This document shows, one piece after another, positions 49,548 through 58,399 of a DNA stretch of 60,756 bases. Source of the stretch: Erysipelotrichaceae bacterium. GTDB lineage: Bacteria > Bacillota_I > Bacilli_A > Erysipelotrichales > Erysipelotrichaceae. Both the position numbers and the translations under genes were made by a program. Numbering within the stretch: the stretch's first letter is position 1; each line of letters starts with the position of its first letter. The stretch spans positions 1 through 60,756 of the forward strand of contig JAISTR010000007.1 of the NCBI GenBank assembly GCA_031272515.1, written 5' to 3'. The notes below the pieces were generated by a model that searched no databases, had not been told where the DNA came from, and worked only from the letters and a program-made list of their open reading frames with translations.

Positions 49548-50915
49548 TCATCCGGCAAGGCTGGCCTCAAACATTCGCTGTTTGACCTTTTTGCTGGTGA
49601 AGTAATACCAGGTTAAAATTCCCGCGGCAATACTCCAGGTAACCGGATAGCTCCAATAGACCAGTGACACATCTTTGAATAACGGCATGCTAACAGCCAG
49701 AAACAATTGTCTTAAAAGGCAGTGGGTAAAGATCGAAACCCCCATGGGAATGGTTGTTAAGCCGATGCCGCGAATGGCTCCCATCATCACCTGATTGAGC
49801 CCCATCACAAAGTAGAAGGGCAAAACGACCCGCATCATAGCGGCACCATAGCGGATGACCTCTGCATCATCCACAAAGATGCGCATGCAATTCTCAGCGA
49901 AGATAAAAGACGGCAGACCCAAGACAATCGTGGTCACACAACACATCGCATAACAAACCAGAACGCCTTTTTTGGCTCGGTCCGGTTTTTTGGCGCCTAA
50001 ATTCTGTGATACAAAGGTGGTAATCGCCAAGCAATAGCTTTGCATGGGTAGAGTCAACAGATTATCAAATTTCCTGGCGGAACCAAACCCGGCAATTGCT
50101 GCGGAATTGAAGCCATTGACATAAGCCATGACCATGGTATTGGATAAGGAGACGATGGTTTGTTGCAAGCCGGTCGGAATTCCTACTTTGATGATGGTCA
50201 TCAAGATATCCCGATAAATCTTAATTTCTTTTAAGACCACCCGATAGGAAGCTTCATCACGCATCAGTACCACAAAGACCAGGATGGCGGATAAGGCGGT
50301 GGCAAGCACGGTTGCCCAAGCGACTCCGGCAACGCCCATATGAAAGAACACGACAAAGACAAAGTCCAAGGCAACATTGACCAGGCTGGAAAGAATCAGG
50401 AAATACAAAGGTCTGCGGGAGTCACCCACCGCTCTAAGAATGCCGGAACCGGAGTTGTATATCATCGTGGCGCCGATGCCGCCAAAGTAGATTTTCAGAT
50501 AGGTATCAGCCAGGGGCAAAATATCTTCGGGGACACCAGTCCAGCGCAAAAAGGTCCGGCTTCCTAGTACGCCAATGATTGTCATTAAAAACCCTATGAT
50601 TAAGGTAAAGGCACAGAAGGTGTGGATGGATTTGCGCATTTCCTCGATTTTTTTGGCACCATAGTAGCGGGAGATGACAATCCCGGCACCGGTCGCAACC
50701 CCCATAAAAAAACCGATTAACAGGTTAATCAACGGGGTGCTGGTACCGACTGCCGCCAGGGCATCTTTGCCTACAAAGTTGCCGACGATGATGGAGTCAA
50801 CGGTGTTGTAGAGTTGTTGAAACAGGTTCCCCAATACCAGTGGCAGGGAAAACAGAATCATCTCTTTGGTAATGCTCCCCTGTGTTAAGGAGCGGGTATT
50901 CTGTTTCAAAACCAT
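49548..50915 (-). CDS. MATE-family multidrug/cation efflux transporter
   Basis: A 455-residue membrane protein with twelve hydrophobic segments and the MATE features PLVLGNLFQQLYNTVDSI near the N-terminus and a repeated GxG-rich half. Such antiporters export cationic drugs or metabolites using a Na+ or H+ gradient. I take the ATG at 50915; AGAAAGAGGG lies directly against it, so a TTG at 50909 with better spacing is an alternative. The in-frame ATGs at 50951 and 50945 overlap a possible -10. It is convergent with the serine hydrolase and divergent from the PRD regulator. Confidence 0.9.
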   Translation of the reverse strand: MVLKQNTRSLTQGSITKEMILFSLPLVLGNLFQQLYNTVDSIIVGNFVGKDALAAVGTSTPLINLLIGFFMGVATGAGIVISRYYGAKKIEEMRKSIHTFCAFTLIIGFLMTIIGVLGSRTFLRWTGVPEDILPLADTYLKIYFGGIGATMIYNSGSGILRAVGDSRRPLYFLILSSLVNVALDFVFVVFFHMGVAGVAWATVLATALSAILVFVVLMRDEASYRVVLKEIKIYRDILMTIIKVGIPTGLQQTIVSLSNTMVMAYVNGFNSAAIAGFGSARKFDNLLTLPMQSYCLAITTFVSQNLGAKKPDRAKKGVLVCYAMCCVTTIVLGLPSFIFAENCMRIFVDDAEVIRYGAAMMRVVLPFYFVMGLNQVMMGAIRGIGLTTIPMGVSIFTHCLLRQLFLAVSMPLFKDVSLVYWSYPVTWSIAAGILTWYYFTSKKVKQRMFEASLAG

Positions 50916-50977
50916 CCCTCTTTCTAAATACCTTGTTTTTATCATAGGCACAAAGCACCGGTAAATCTATGCGAATA

Positions 50978-50986
50978 TGTTATAGT
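50978..50986 (+). promoter_or_regulatory. extended -10 (TGTTATAGT) of PRD-like regulator
   Basis: A TG-n-TATAGT extended -10 lies 42 bases before the regulator start codon; no clear -35 is seen. Confidence 0.45.
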
Positions 50987-51028
50987 AGAACAAGAGAAAA
51001 ATTTGCTTTAATTTTTCTGAGGTGTGAA

Positions 51029-52960
51029 ATGATTTCGTTTGTGTTAAGAAACTACATCGAACTTTGCTATATTATCGTCAACCGGCAGATCGCTAAAGCG
51101 CAATATATTGCGTTTTTTGGTTTGAGCAACTATGAATACCATGCGGACCAAAAAAAGCTCAGAGAGCTGGAAACACACTTTGGAATTCATCTGATATTTG
51201 AAGCGAATCTCATTCGCTTTATTGTGACGGACAATGACTTGTTTCAAGTGAAGTTTCGCTATTGCCGGGCTTTCTTCTACCGCCATCGCTACACCTTCCA
51301 AAATGACCAGGATATCCTGCTGTTGGCTTATATCGGCAAAAACCTGCTTTGGGCAAGTGATCACATCACCGTGGAAGAGCTGGCAGATCGCATCGGGTAT
51401 TCCCGCTCCAATTTGCGTTTTGTCTTAAAAAAAGCGAAGGAACTTCTGGCTTCCTATAACATCCACTGCCGGATTGTCCCTTATCATGGCTTTGCGGTGG
51501 AAGGAAATGAATTTGACATCCGGCGCTGCTTGGTGGCGGTTTATTCTTTGATTGATATCAACATCATCCCCGATGGGGATGTTGAGGATATCCTTGCGGG
51601 CTATCGCAACGAAACATATCAGGCAATCATCGACTGTATTGAAAAAGCGATCGTTCCTGCCGGTTATCTGCTTTCCAACATTGAACGCCGCCGTATCACC
51701 AATTATTTGATATCACAAAATGCCAGAATCCATCAGGGCTACCATCTGCAAGAGTTTCCCTTTGTACTTTCTGAAGAACTCAAAAACAGCATTGTGGAGA
51801 ACCAATTGGATGTTGCCAGAATGATTAGCACCCATCTCTATCAAGACCTGGGCTTTGGGCCTTATGATGAAACCGAAGTATTCTCCATTGCGGTCCTGCT
51901 GTTTTTAGCGGATCCGGATTCTTTCCGTTTGACCTTTACAGTGCGTTCACTTTGGCCTCAAAGATATACCAAATTGACTTCAATCGTTTCCAAATACTTT
52001 CTGGATGTGTTTGGATTCAATCCCCTACAAGATCAACAGTATGAACCGTTTTTCTGTTATTCAATCTGTATTCTGGTCTTAAAAGGGGAGTTGGGAATGT
52101 TGCCCAATCAACGCATGAATATTGGCGGCTATGCCCCGCAGGTAAGCGAGTACCCACTTATCAGTGCGGTCCGCAATGATTTGACCAGCCTCTTAAAAAA
52201 AGAATATCAGTCAGACGTTTCCAGCTCTCATGCAGATCCGATATCCCGCAACTTCTTTTACTTCATACAATTATTTGAGCTGCCTTATCAAAAGCTTGAT
52301 ATCGCGATTATTTCCCGTAACAGCATCGCGGAACCAATCTATATTCGCGATATCATCACCCAGCAGGTCAAACACGATTATTATCGAAAATTGGACACCC
52401 TGCGTTACAACGATGTGGTATCCGGTTTATGCGGTCACTATGATCTGGTCATCAGTGACACCGTACCCCAATACTCCACCATGGATGCATATGCTTATCT
52501 GGATGACCGTTTTCGCATCATCAATTTTCAACAGCTCATCCGCTCCAAACGGGATTTGTGTCAAGGGGCAAAACTCTTGCATGTACATCGCGTCAACCTG
52601 GACTTCAAAAAGAAAAACAGCTTGAAAAAATTGCAGGAATTCCTGGAAATCGATATGACCTTACCAGAGCTTCGTATCTGGTTTGAAAGCGCGATGGTCT
52701 ATCATGACACCATCATCGTGTTTTTGAAAAAAGAAACAAAGGCAAACCATTTGGTTCTGGGACCTTTGCTGAATCGTGGCCGCGGTAAAAACGCGATACA
52801 CCATTACCTTCTTTACTATGGAAGTATCCAACAGCACAACATCCGTTTCTTGAATGCCTTATTGCATGAATTGGTCTTCAATTTTGAGTTCTTCAGCGAC
52901 TTACTGGAAAATCCATCCTTGGACCTTGTGAATCAGCGCATGAATCAAATCCTGGAATGA
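51029..52960 (+). CDS. divergent PRD/BglG-like transcription regulator
   Basis: A 643-residue protein laid out like LicR/MtlR. A clear HTH lies near residues 112-133 (TVEELADRIGYSRSNLRFVL) followed by GFAVEGNEFDIRR; PRD-like helical regions follow, and the C-terminal third resembles EIIB/EIIA-like domains. By eye the PRD1 His is Tyr (ITNYLISQNARI), no Cys loop is seen in the EIIB-like part, and no EIIA LPH motif is visible, so PTS control by phosphorylation is doubtful. I chose the ATG at 51029 (GAGGTG). It precedes the SIS-EIIC-EIID-NagA genes and is the likely regulator of these. Confidence 0.75.
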   Translation: MISFVLRNYIELCYIIVNRQIAKAQYIAFFGLSNYEYHADQKKLRELETHFGIHLIFEANLIRFIVTDNDLFQVKFRYCRAFFYRHRYTFQNDQDILLLAYIGKNLLWASDHITVEELADRIGYSRSNLRFVLKKAKELLASYNIHCRIVPYHGFAVEGNEFDIRRCLVAVYSLIDINIIPDGDVEDILAGYRNETYQAIIDCIEKAIVPAGYLLSNIERRRITNYLISQNARIHQGYHLQEFPFVLSEELKNSIVENQLDVARMISTHLYQDLGFGPYDETEVFSIAVLLFLADPDSFRLTFTVRSLWPQRYTKLTSIVSKYFLDVFGFNPLQDQQYEPFFCYSICILVLKGELGMLPNQRMNIGGYAPQVSEYPLISAVRNDLTSLLKKEYQSDVSSSHADPISRNFFYFIQLFELPYQKLDIAIISRNSIAEPIYIRDIITQQVKHDYYRKLDTLRYNDVVSGLCGHYDLVISDTVPQYSTMDAYAYLDDRFRIINFQQLIRSKRDLCQGAKLLHVHRVNLDFKKKNSLKKLQEFLEIDMTLPELRIWFESAMVYHDTIIVFLKKETKANHLVLGPLLNRGRGKNAIHHYLLYYGSIQQHNIRFLNALLHELVFNFEFFSDLLENPSLDLVNQRMNQILE

Positions 52961-53051
52961 ATTGATGCGAAAATATTGGGTTCTTTGATAGAGAGCAATG
53001 CCTTTAATGGGTTGCTTCTTTTGGCGTATGATTAAGGCAGGAGGAACTCTC

Positions 53052-53759
53052 ATGAACAGTGAATTCATCGAAAAAGCTGTTGATTTGTTGAAAACCATCG
53101 ACGAGGAAGAGAAGGATTCGATTGCAGCAGCAGGGACACTGATTGCGGATTCAATCATGGCCAAAGGAATCATCATTGCCTTTGGCAGCGGTCACTCAGT
53201 CGTTGGCGCCAAGGAGTTGGTACAAAGGGCAGGGGGCTTGTTTGCGGCAAAACGCATCAACGATCCCAGTGAGGGCATGTTTGAAGTACTTCCCGGTACG
53301 GGAGAGCTTTTAATGAAGCGGGTGGAAGTAAAACCGGAAGATGTGGTCTTTGTCATTTCCAATTCCGGACGCAACCCGGAAGGCATTGAAATCGCCTTAA
53401 TTGCGAAAGAAAAAGGCGCAAAAGTAGTGGCGGTAACAGGAGTACAATCATCCAAGCAATTGACTTCCAAGCATGCAAGCGGGAAACTGCTCTATCAAAT
53501 CGCTGATGTCGTCTTGGATATGCATACGCCTGCCGGTGATGCCGCCATCGCCGTAGAAGGAGTAGAGGGCAATGTCTGTGGTATATCGACGATTACCACT
53601 GCCGCAATCCTGCAGGCGTCGGTGCTCTATGCAATCAAGCTCATGGTAAAGCGCGGCTATACACCGCCGGTACGCATTTCCAAAAACCTGTCAGAAGCTG
53701 CGATTAAACGCAGTGAGGAAATTGAGAAGAACTATGCGGACCGCGTCTTCCGTTTTTAA
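53052..53759 (+). CDS. single-domain SIS sugar-phosphate protein (UPF0309-like)
   Basis: A 235-residue SIS-domain protein with AFGSGHSVVGAKEL, VISNSGRNPEGIEIALIAKEKGAKVVAVTG, and the C-terminal AAIKRSEEIE helix. SIS proteins isomerise or bind phosphosugars. It resembles the UPF0309/sugar isomerase-domain proteins found near amino-sugar genes. I chose the ATG at 53052 (GCAGGAGGAAC). It lies between the PRD-like regulator and EIIC/EIID/NagA genes, so it probably handles GlcNAc-6- or GalNAc-6-phosphate. The reaction is not established. Confidence 0.85.
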   Translation: MNSEFIEKAVDLLKTIDEEEKDSIAAAGTLIADSIMAKGIIIAFGSGHSVVGAKELVQRAGGLFAAKRINDPSEGMFEVLPGTGELLMKRVEVKPEDVVFVISNSGRNPEGIEIALIAKEKGAKVVAVTGVQSSKQLTSKHASGKLLYQIADVVLDMHTPAGDAAIAVEGVEGNVCGISTITTAAILQASVLYAIKLMVKRGYTPPVRISKNLSEAAIKRSEEIEKNYADRVFRF

Positions 53760-53896
53760 ACGAACTGGATAAAAGCCTGAAGTAAAACGTTTTTTCTTTG
53801 AAAAAGCAAGCTGACAAAGGCAATTCTACATTCAAGACAATTATTTTATTTTTCAGATGAAAAAATATCGCACGGATTTTTTTGGTAATGATTGGT

Positions 53897-53905
53897 TAAG
53901 CGCTA
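53897..53905. promoter_or_regulatory. possible catabolite-response site (core TAAGCGCTA)
   Basis: TGG-TTAAGCGCTA-CCA resembles a CcpA (cre) site around an AGCGCT core. It shares nine bases exactly with the better cre-like site at 58359. It lies 57 bases before the EIIC start codon. The match to the full cre consensus is imperfect. Confidence 0.4.
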
Positions 53906-53961
53906 CCATCGCCTCATTTTGGGTGTTAGAATCAAGTTATTAGAGGAGGTATCAATACCAA

Positions 53962-54702
53962 ATGAGTAACTTTATTGTAGCTTTGGTGCTAGGCCTCTGG
54001 GCAGGTGTATCGATGGTTTTGAATTCCAGCGGTATTCCTGTTCGGACCCCGTTGATGACTGGCGTCATTGCTGGTTTAGTCATCGGCAGCCCTCAGCAAG
54101 GCTTTGAAATTGGTGCGGTCTGTCAGTTGATGAGCATCGGTTTCTACACCTATGGCGGTGCCACCATTCCGGATTACGTAATAGGTGCGATTTTCGGGAC
54201 AGTCGTGTATCATTCTACGGGAAATTATGAAGCAGGACTGATCGTCGCTTCCTCCCTGGGCTTGTTGATGACCCAAATGGATATCCTGGGTCGTGCTACG
54301 GCTACCATCTTCCAATATCTGGGTGATGGTGCCTTGGCGAAAAACAACATCCCGATGTTTGAAGTTTGGGTTCTGATGGGCAACTTGCCGAAGATCCTGA
54401 CCAGAGCGATTCCGACATTCTTAGGATTGATGATGATTAATCAAATCACTTCCATCGTTGACTTCGCGAACTCGGTACAATGGATTTCCCAAGGTCTGGC
54501 GATTGCCGGTAAAGGCCTGCCGGTTGTTGGGTTTGCATTGTTGTTGACTTACATGGACATGAAGAAATACTGGCCGTTCATGGCAGTCGGTTATGTATTG
54601 TTTGCCTACATGGGTGTTAACACCATTGGTTTGGCCATTGCTGGTGCAGCCTTTGGCGCCCTGTATCTTACCCGCATGATTGGGGTTGGAGGTGAAGCAT
54701 AA
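53962..54702 (+). CDS. PTS mannose/sorbose-family EIIC
   Basis: A 246-residue membrane subunit of the mannose family (AgaW/SorA-like), with GFEIGAVCQLMSIGFYTYGG near residue 50 and about seven hydrophobic segments. GAGGAGG lies 13 bases before the ATG, a long gap. It overlaps the EIID gene by one base (TAATG). No EIIA or EIIB is adjacent, so these must come from elsewhere, such as 4808, 43608 or 6971. The two NagA genes downstream suggest an N-acetyl-hexosamine. Confidence 0.92.
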   Translation: MSNFIVALVLGLWAGVSMVLNSSGIPVRTPLMTGVIAGLVIGSPQQGFEIGAVCQLMSIGFYTYGGATIPDYVIGAIFGTVVYHSTGNYEAGLIVASSLGLLMTQMDILGRATATIFQYLGDGALAKNNIPMFEVWVLMGNLPKILTRAIPTFLGLMMINQITSIVDFANSVQWISQGLAIAGKGLPVVGFALLLTYMDMKKYWPFMAVGYVLFAYMGVNTIGLAIAGAAFGALYLTRMIGVGGEA

Positions 54703-55526
54703 TGGCGAAGACAAACAAAAAGCTTTCCAAGAAAGCATTAGCCAGTGCCTGCGCCCGTCATAACTGGGCTCTGCAATGGTGTTGGAACTATGAAAGAATG
54801 CAAGCTGCCGGTTATGCGTTCGCGATGGTTCCGGTCATCAAGGAACTCTATTCCGAAAATGAAGAACAATGCCGTGAGCTGGAACGCCACATGCAATTCT
54901 ACAACACCCACCCCGGAGCTTCGGCTTTGGTTATCGGTGCTGATGTTGCTCTGGAAGAAGGCTATCAACCGGAAGTCGGCGACAGCTTGAAAGTCGCCCT
55001 GATGGGTCCCTTGGCAGGAATCGGTGATACCGTTCAGGCGGTCCTGGTTACTCCGCCATTCTCCATCATGGCAGCAGGTATGGCGGCGGAAGGCAATTGG
55101 CTCTCACTGGTTGTCCTCTCTTTGCCCTTATTGGCACTGTTCTTGGTCCGTTGGCCCTTGTTCTACTATGGCTATAAGAAAGGTGCAGATGTCATTTCTG
55201 ATGTCAGTGGCACCGGAGCTTTGGATAGACTTCAAGCAGCGGCTTCCGTTCTGGGTATGACGGTGGTTGGCGGTTTTGTCCCCTCAATTCTCGCTGGCCT
55301 CAAACTGTCAAGCAAGGCAGCTTTCGTCCAAAAGGACGACTTTGGAGAGATTATCAGCACTACAACGATACAGTCCGGTTTGGATAGTATCTTACCGTAT
55401 CTGATTCCGGTTGTCGCAACCGCAGCCGTTTACACCATGATCAAAAAGTTCAAGGTTAGTCCGCTTTGGGCTATCGTAATCGTTGCGGTCATCGGCTTTA
55501 TCCTTGGCGCTTCCGGTTACATGTAA
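54702..55526 (+). CDS. PTS mannose-family EIID
   Basis: A 274-residue EIID with the N-terminal CWNYERMQAAGYAFAMVP block and VALMGPLAGIGDTVQ; the C-terminus is membrane-spanning. The start overlaps the EIIC stop by one base, with GGAGG just before. A strong hairpin follows at 55575. Confidence 0.92.
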   Translation: MAKTNKKLSKKALASACARHNWALQWCWNYERMQAAGYAFAMVPVIKELYSENEEQCRELERHMQFYNTHPGASALVIGADVALEEGYQPEVGDSLKVALMGPLAGIGDTVQAVLVTPPFSIMAAGMAAEGNWLSLVVLSLPLLALFLVRWPLFYYGYKKGADVISDVSGTGALDRLQAAASVLGMTVVGGFVPSILAGLKLSSKAAFVQKDDFGEIISTTTIQSGLDSILPYLIPVVATAAVYTMIKKFKVSPLWAIVIVAVIGFILGASGYM

Positions 55527-55574
55527 GAATTGCCCCATCAATGAATAGTCCTTATCGTTAAACAACGAAAGGCG

Positions 55575-55605
55575 CGAAAGGGTCTGCTGACAAGCAGACC
55601 CTTCG
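55575..55605 (+). terminator. strong hairpin after EIID
   Basis: AGGGTCTGCT-GACA-AGCAGACCCT with CGAA/TCG extension lies 49 bases after the stop. The T run is poor, so it may be a partial terminator before the NagA genes. Confidence 0.65.
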
Positions 55606-55685
55606 TACCTTTAATTACTGAAAAAAAATTAATGAAAAAAACCTGTCAATTGTGCAGTTGAATACGTAAGGAGGAATCGTGAACA

Positions 55686-56879
55686 ATGATTATTTATTCC
55701 AACCGTGTCTACACCTTCGAAGGTGAAAAAGCAGCGTATGTGAAGGTCGAAGACGGGAAGATCAAAGGCATTTATCCAAAGAGTGCCGGCTTAAAAGCGG
55801 ATGTGGACTATGGTGATTTGCGTATTATCCCGGGCATCATCGATACCCATAATCACGGCGCTTGCGGTTATCGCTTTGATGAAGTCAACGAAGAAGAACT
55901 CAAGCTTGCTTTAAAAGGTGAAGCTGCCTATGGCGTTACCGGGGTATTACCGACGACGACCATTGTAAGTCAATATCCGCTCTTGGCCAAAGTTGCGGAT
56001 GAAGATAATGATGGAGCCCGCATTGTCGGTATTCATAGTGAAGGCCCCTGGGGATCGCGTGTGGGCGAGAAGGGGATTAACCTGGGTTATCCACCCGTAG
56101 ATATGGAACATGCGAAGAAGATGATTGAAGAGGCAAAAGGCAAACTGAAACTGGTCGACATCGCTCCGGAAGTGGACGGGGCTTTGGAAGCAATTCGCTT
56201 CTTTGTCGAGCAGGGGATTACCGTCTCCGCTTATCATACCAATGCGAACTACGAAGAGGCGAACAAAGGCATCGATGCCGGCATTACCGTAGCGACCCAC
56301 TTGGGCAATGTGATGACGGGTTTGCATCACCGGGATGTTGGCACCTTTGGCGCCAGTGTACTGCGCGATGAGGTGTTTTGTGAACTGATTTGCGATGGCT
56401 TACATGTATCCTTGCCGATGGTGCAACTGGTAATGAAGATGAAAGACCATGAGAAGATTATGATGATCTCTGATAATGGTGCATTCCTGGGGGCTCCGGT
56501 TGGTTTATATCGCGGCACGAAAAACAATGAAGAAAACGACCGTGCAACCATCGAAGTAACTCCCGAGGGCTTCGTCCTGTCTAAAACCGGGCGCCTGTCT
56601 GGAAGTTCCAAAGCCGTTCTCTATGGCATCGGTAACTTAGTGGAGAAGCTGGGTATGGACTTGTCTGAGGTCGTGCGCATGAGCTCCCTCAACCCGGCCC
56701 GCAAATATGGTTTGGCTACCAAAGGTGAAATCAATGTGGGCAAGGATTTTGACGCGGTCGTCATTGATGACAAATACGAAGTGGTCGCTACTTATGTGGA
56801 GGGACGAAAAGTCTTTGATCGTGAGCTTGAGAGCTGTCCGTTTAACGATGCCTTTATCAAAGAAAAGAAGATATCATAG
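55686..56879 (+). CDS. nagA: N-acetylglucosamine-6-phosphate deacetylase
   Basis: A 397-residue amidohydrolase that removes acetate from N-acetyl-hexosamine-6-phosphate. The HxH metal site DTHNHGACG (His55, His57), HSEGPWGS (Glu), THLGNVMTGLHHRDVG and the catalytic Asp in MISDN are all present. AAGGAGG precedes the ATG at eleven bases. It is followed 14 bases later by a second NagA-like gene, and preceded by EIIC/EIID, forming an amino-sugar catabolic unit. Substrate may be GlcNAc-6-P or GalNAc-6-P. Confidence 0.93.
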   Translation: MIIYSNRVYTFEGEKAAYVKVEDGKIKGIYPKSAGLKADVDYGDLRIIPGIIDTHNHGACGYRFDEVNEEELKLALKGEAAYGVTGVLPTTTIVSQYPLLAKVADEDNDGARIVGIHSEGPWGSRVGEKGINLGYPPVDMEHAKKMIEEAKGKLKLVDIAPEVDGALEAIRFFVEQGITVSAYHTNANYEEANKGIDAGITVATHLGNVMTGLHHRDVGTFGASVLRDEVFCELICDGLHVSLPMVQLVMKMKDHEKIMMISDNGAFLGAPVGLYRGTKNNEENDRATIEVTPEGFVLSKTGRLSGSSKAVLYGIGNLVEKLGMDLSEVVRMSSLNPARKYGLATKGEINVGKDFDAVVIDDKYEVVATYVEGRKVFDRELESCPFNDAFIKEKKIS

Positions 56880-56893
56880 AAAGAAGAGTGAAA

Positions 56894-58075
56894 ATGAAAT
56901 ACGCAATTAAATCAAGAAAAATACTCACCCCAGCCGGATTCTTTGATGGCTATCTGCTTGTGGAAGATGGTAAAATCAAAGATCTTACCAAAGAAGTTGA
57001 AGCAGGATTGAAAGTAGAAGATTATAGAAGTCAACGGATTATCCCGGGCATCATTGACATTCATAATCACGGTGCTTTGGGATGGTCGATGACAGACCCT
57101 TGTACGGTGGCAGATGTTGCCGGGTATGCGAAAGCATTACCAAGCATTGGGGTAACCAGCGTGCTGCCAACCGCGAAGGAAGAAGCCTTTGCGGCGATTG
57201 CGGACTATATGGAAAATCCGGAGTTGGGAACAAAGATACCCGGGATTCACAGTGAAGGTCCTTTCTGGGTGAGAGGCGGAGAGAATTCCGTCAATGAGAA
57301 CTATCCAAAACCAGATGTGGCAGAAACAAAACGATTGTTGGATTTGGCGAAGGGCAAGCTGATTTACATGGCAATTGCCCCAGATGCGCCAGGCGCCCAT
57401 GAGGTCATTCGGTTTTTGAACAAAAACGGTGTGTTGGTTGCAGCTTGCCATACCCGCTGTACAGCCGAGGATGTCTTTGAAGCGGTTCGCAAAACCAAAA
57501 TTGATTCGGTAACCCACTTGGGAAATGGCATGGATGGCATCCATCATCGCCATGTAGGGTCCCTTGGCGGTTTCTTGCTTTGTGACAATCTCTACTATGA
57601 GATTATCACCGATCTGCATCACATCTGTGCGGATATGTTAAAACTGTATTTCCGCATTCAACCGTATGATAAGTTCATGTTAATCTCTGACTCCAACTAT
57701 ATGTCGGGAATGCCATCCGGAAAATACAGCCGCTATGACCGCATTATGAACATGACCGAGGACGGGTTGATTAAAGACCAAAACGGAAGAATTTGCGGCA
57801 GTGGAAAGTATGTACTTTCCAACATCAAAATGTTGGTGGAGAAAGTGGATGTACCACTCGAAAAAGCAGTACAGATGGCAAGCATCAATCCTGCACGCTT
57901 CTTGTCGATTGATGACAAGACCGGCTCGATTGAGCGAGGGAAAGCCTGCGATGTGATTGTCATCGATGAAAACTATGACTGCGTGGCAACTTACATTGAC
58001 GGGCAACTGGCCTATGATTGTAAGCATCCAAAAGATGTCATCAATGCGAAAGCGATGAGTAGAAAATTAGATTAA
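56894..58075 (+). CDS. NagA-family deacetylase, second paralogue
   Basis: A 393-residue NagA-family protein with HxH site DIHNHGALG, HSEGPFWV, THLGNGMDGIHHRHVG and LISDSNY, keeping the main catalytic residues (HHR and Asp). It differs from the first copy around the substrate loop (SDSNYMSGMPSG against SDNGAFLGAPVG), so it probably handles another N-acetyl-hexosamine 6-phosphate or a modified one. I chose the ATG at 56894; GTG at 56888 is an in-frame alternative. A terminator follows. Confidence 0.9.
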   Translation: MKYAIKSRKILTPAGFFDGYLLVEDGKIKDLTKEVEAGLKVEDYRSQRIIPGIIDIHNHGALGWSMTDPCTVADVAGYAKALPSIGVTSVLPTAKEEAFAAIADYMENPELGTKIPGIHSEGPFWVRGGENSVNENYPKPDVAETKRLLDLAKGKLIYMAIAPDAPGAHEVIRFLNKNGVLVAACHTRCTAEDVFEAVRKTKIDSVTHLGNGMDGIHHRHVGSLGGFLLCDNLYYEIITDLHHICADMLKLYFRIQPYDKFMLISDSNYMSGMPSGKYSRYDRIMNMTEDGLIKDQNGRICGSGKYVLSNIKMLVEKVDVPLEKAVQMASINPARFLSIDDKTGSIERGKACDVIVIDENYDCVATYIDGQLAYDCKHPKDVINAKAMSRKLD

Positions 58076-58088
58076 AGTGTAGCAAGAT

Positions 58089-58130
58089 AAGCGGATGGAT
58101 TCAAAGTAAAAAACCCATCTGCTTTTTCTT
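58089..58130 (+). terminator. rho-independent terminator after second NagA gene
   Basis: AAGCGGATGG and CCATCTGCTT arms (one G-T pair) with an A-rich loop are followed by TTTCTTTG, 13 bases after the stop codon. Confidence 0.8.
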
Positions 58131-58342
58131 TGCATTTACTAAAACAGAGTGGAAATAATTAAATAAAAATAAAACTAGATTTTCCTGAAAAAAGAATTTT
58201 CAGAAAGTGTAAAAAACACTGAAAAGGGTAAAAAAATAGGTTTTTCCTCATCGTAAAAATAATACTATTTTATCTATATAAGCTGCATAAAAAAATACTA
58301 ATATTGACCTCATTATCCGGAAATTCAGAATTTTTGTCTATT
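58131..58342. other. AT-rich intergenic region without a gene
   Basis: About 210 bases are markedly richer in A and T than the rest of the window, with A- and T-tracts and small imperfect hairpins. I see no open frame with a ribosome site. It may act as a curved or UP-element-like upstream region for the promoter at 58343, or mark a boundary between regions of different origin. Confidence 0.5.
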
Positions 58343-58371
58343 TTGAAAAAACGAAATGTAAGCGCTATACT
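58343..58371 (+). promoter_or_regulatory. promoter overlapped by cre-like site, secreted hydrolase gene
   Basis: TTGAAA (58343-58348), 17 bases, TATACT (58366-58371). A catabolite-response-like site TGTAAGCGCTATAC (58357-58370) covers the spacer and most of the -10, so CcpA binding would repress. Confidence 0.65.
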
Positions 58372-58399
58372 TTACGTGGAACTAGGAGGGTAGAACATT

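Noticed and set aside
58131-58342. Insertion sequence or prophage remnant in the AT-rich gap
   Set aside because: No transposase or integrase fragment, terminal repeats or target duplication could be seen.
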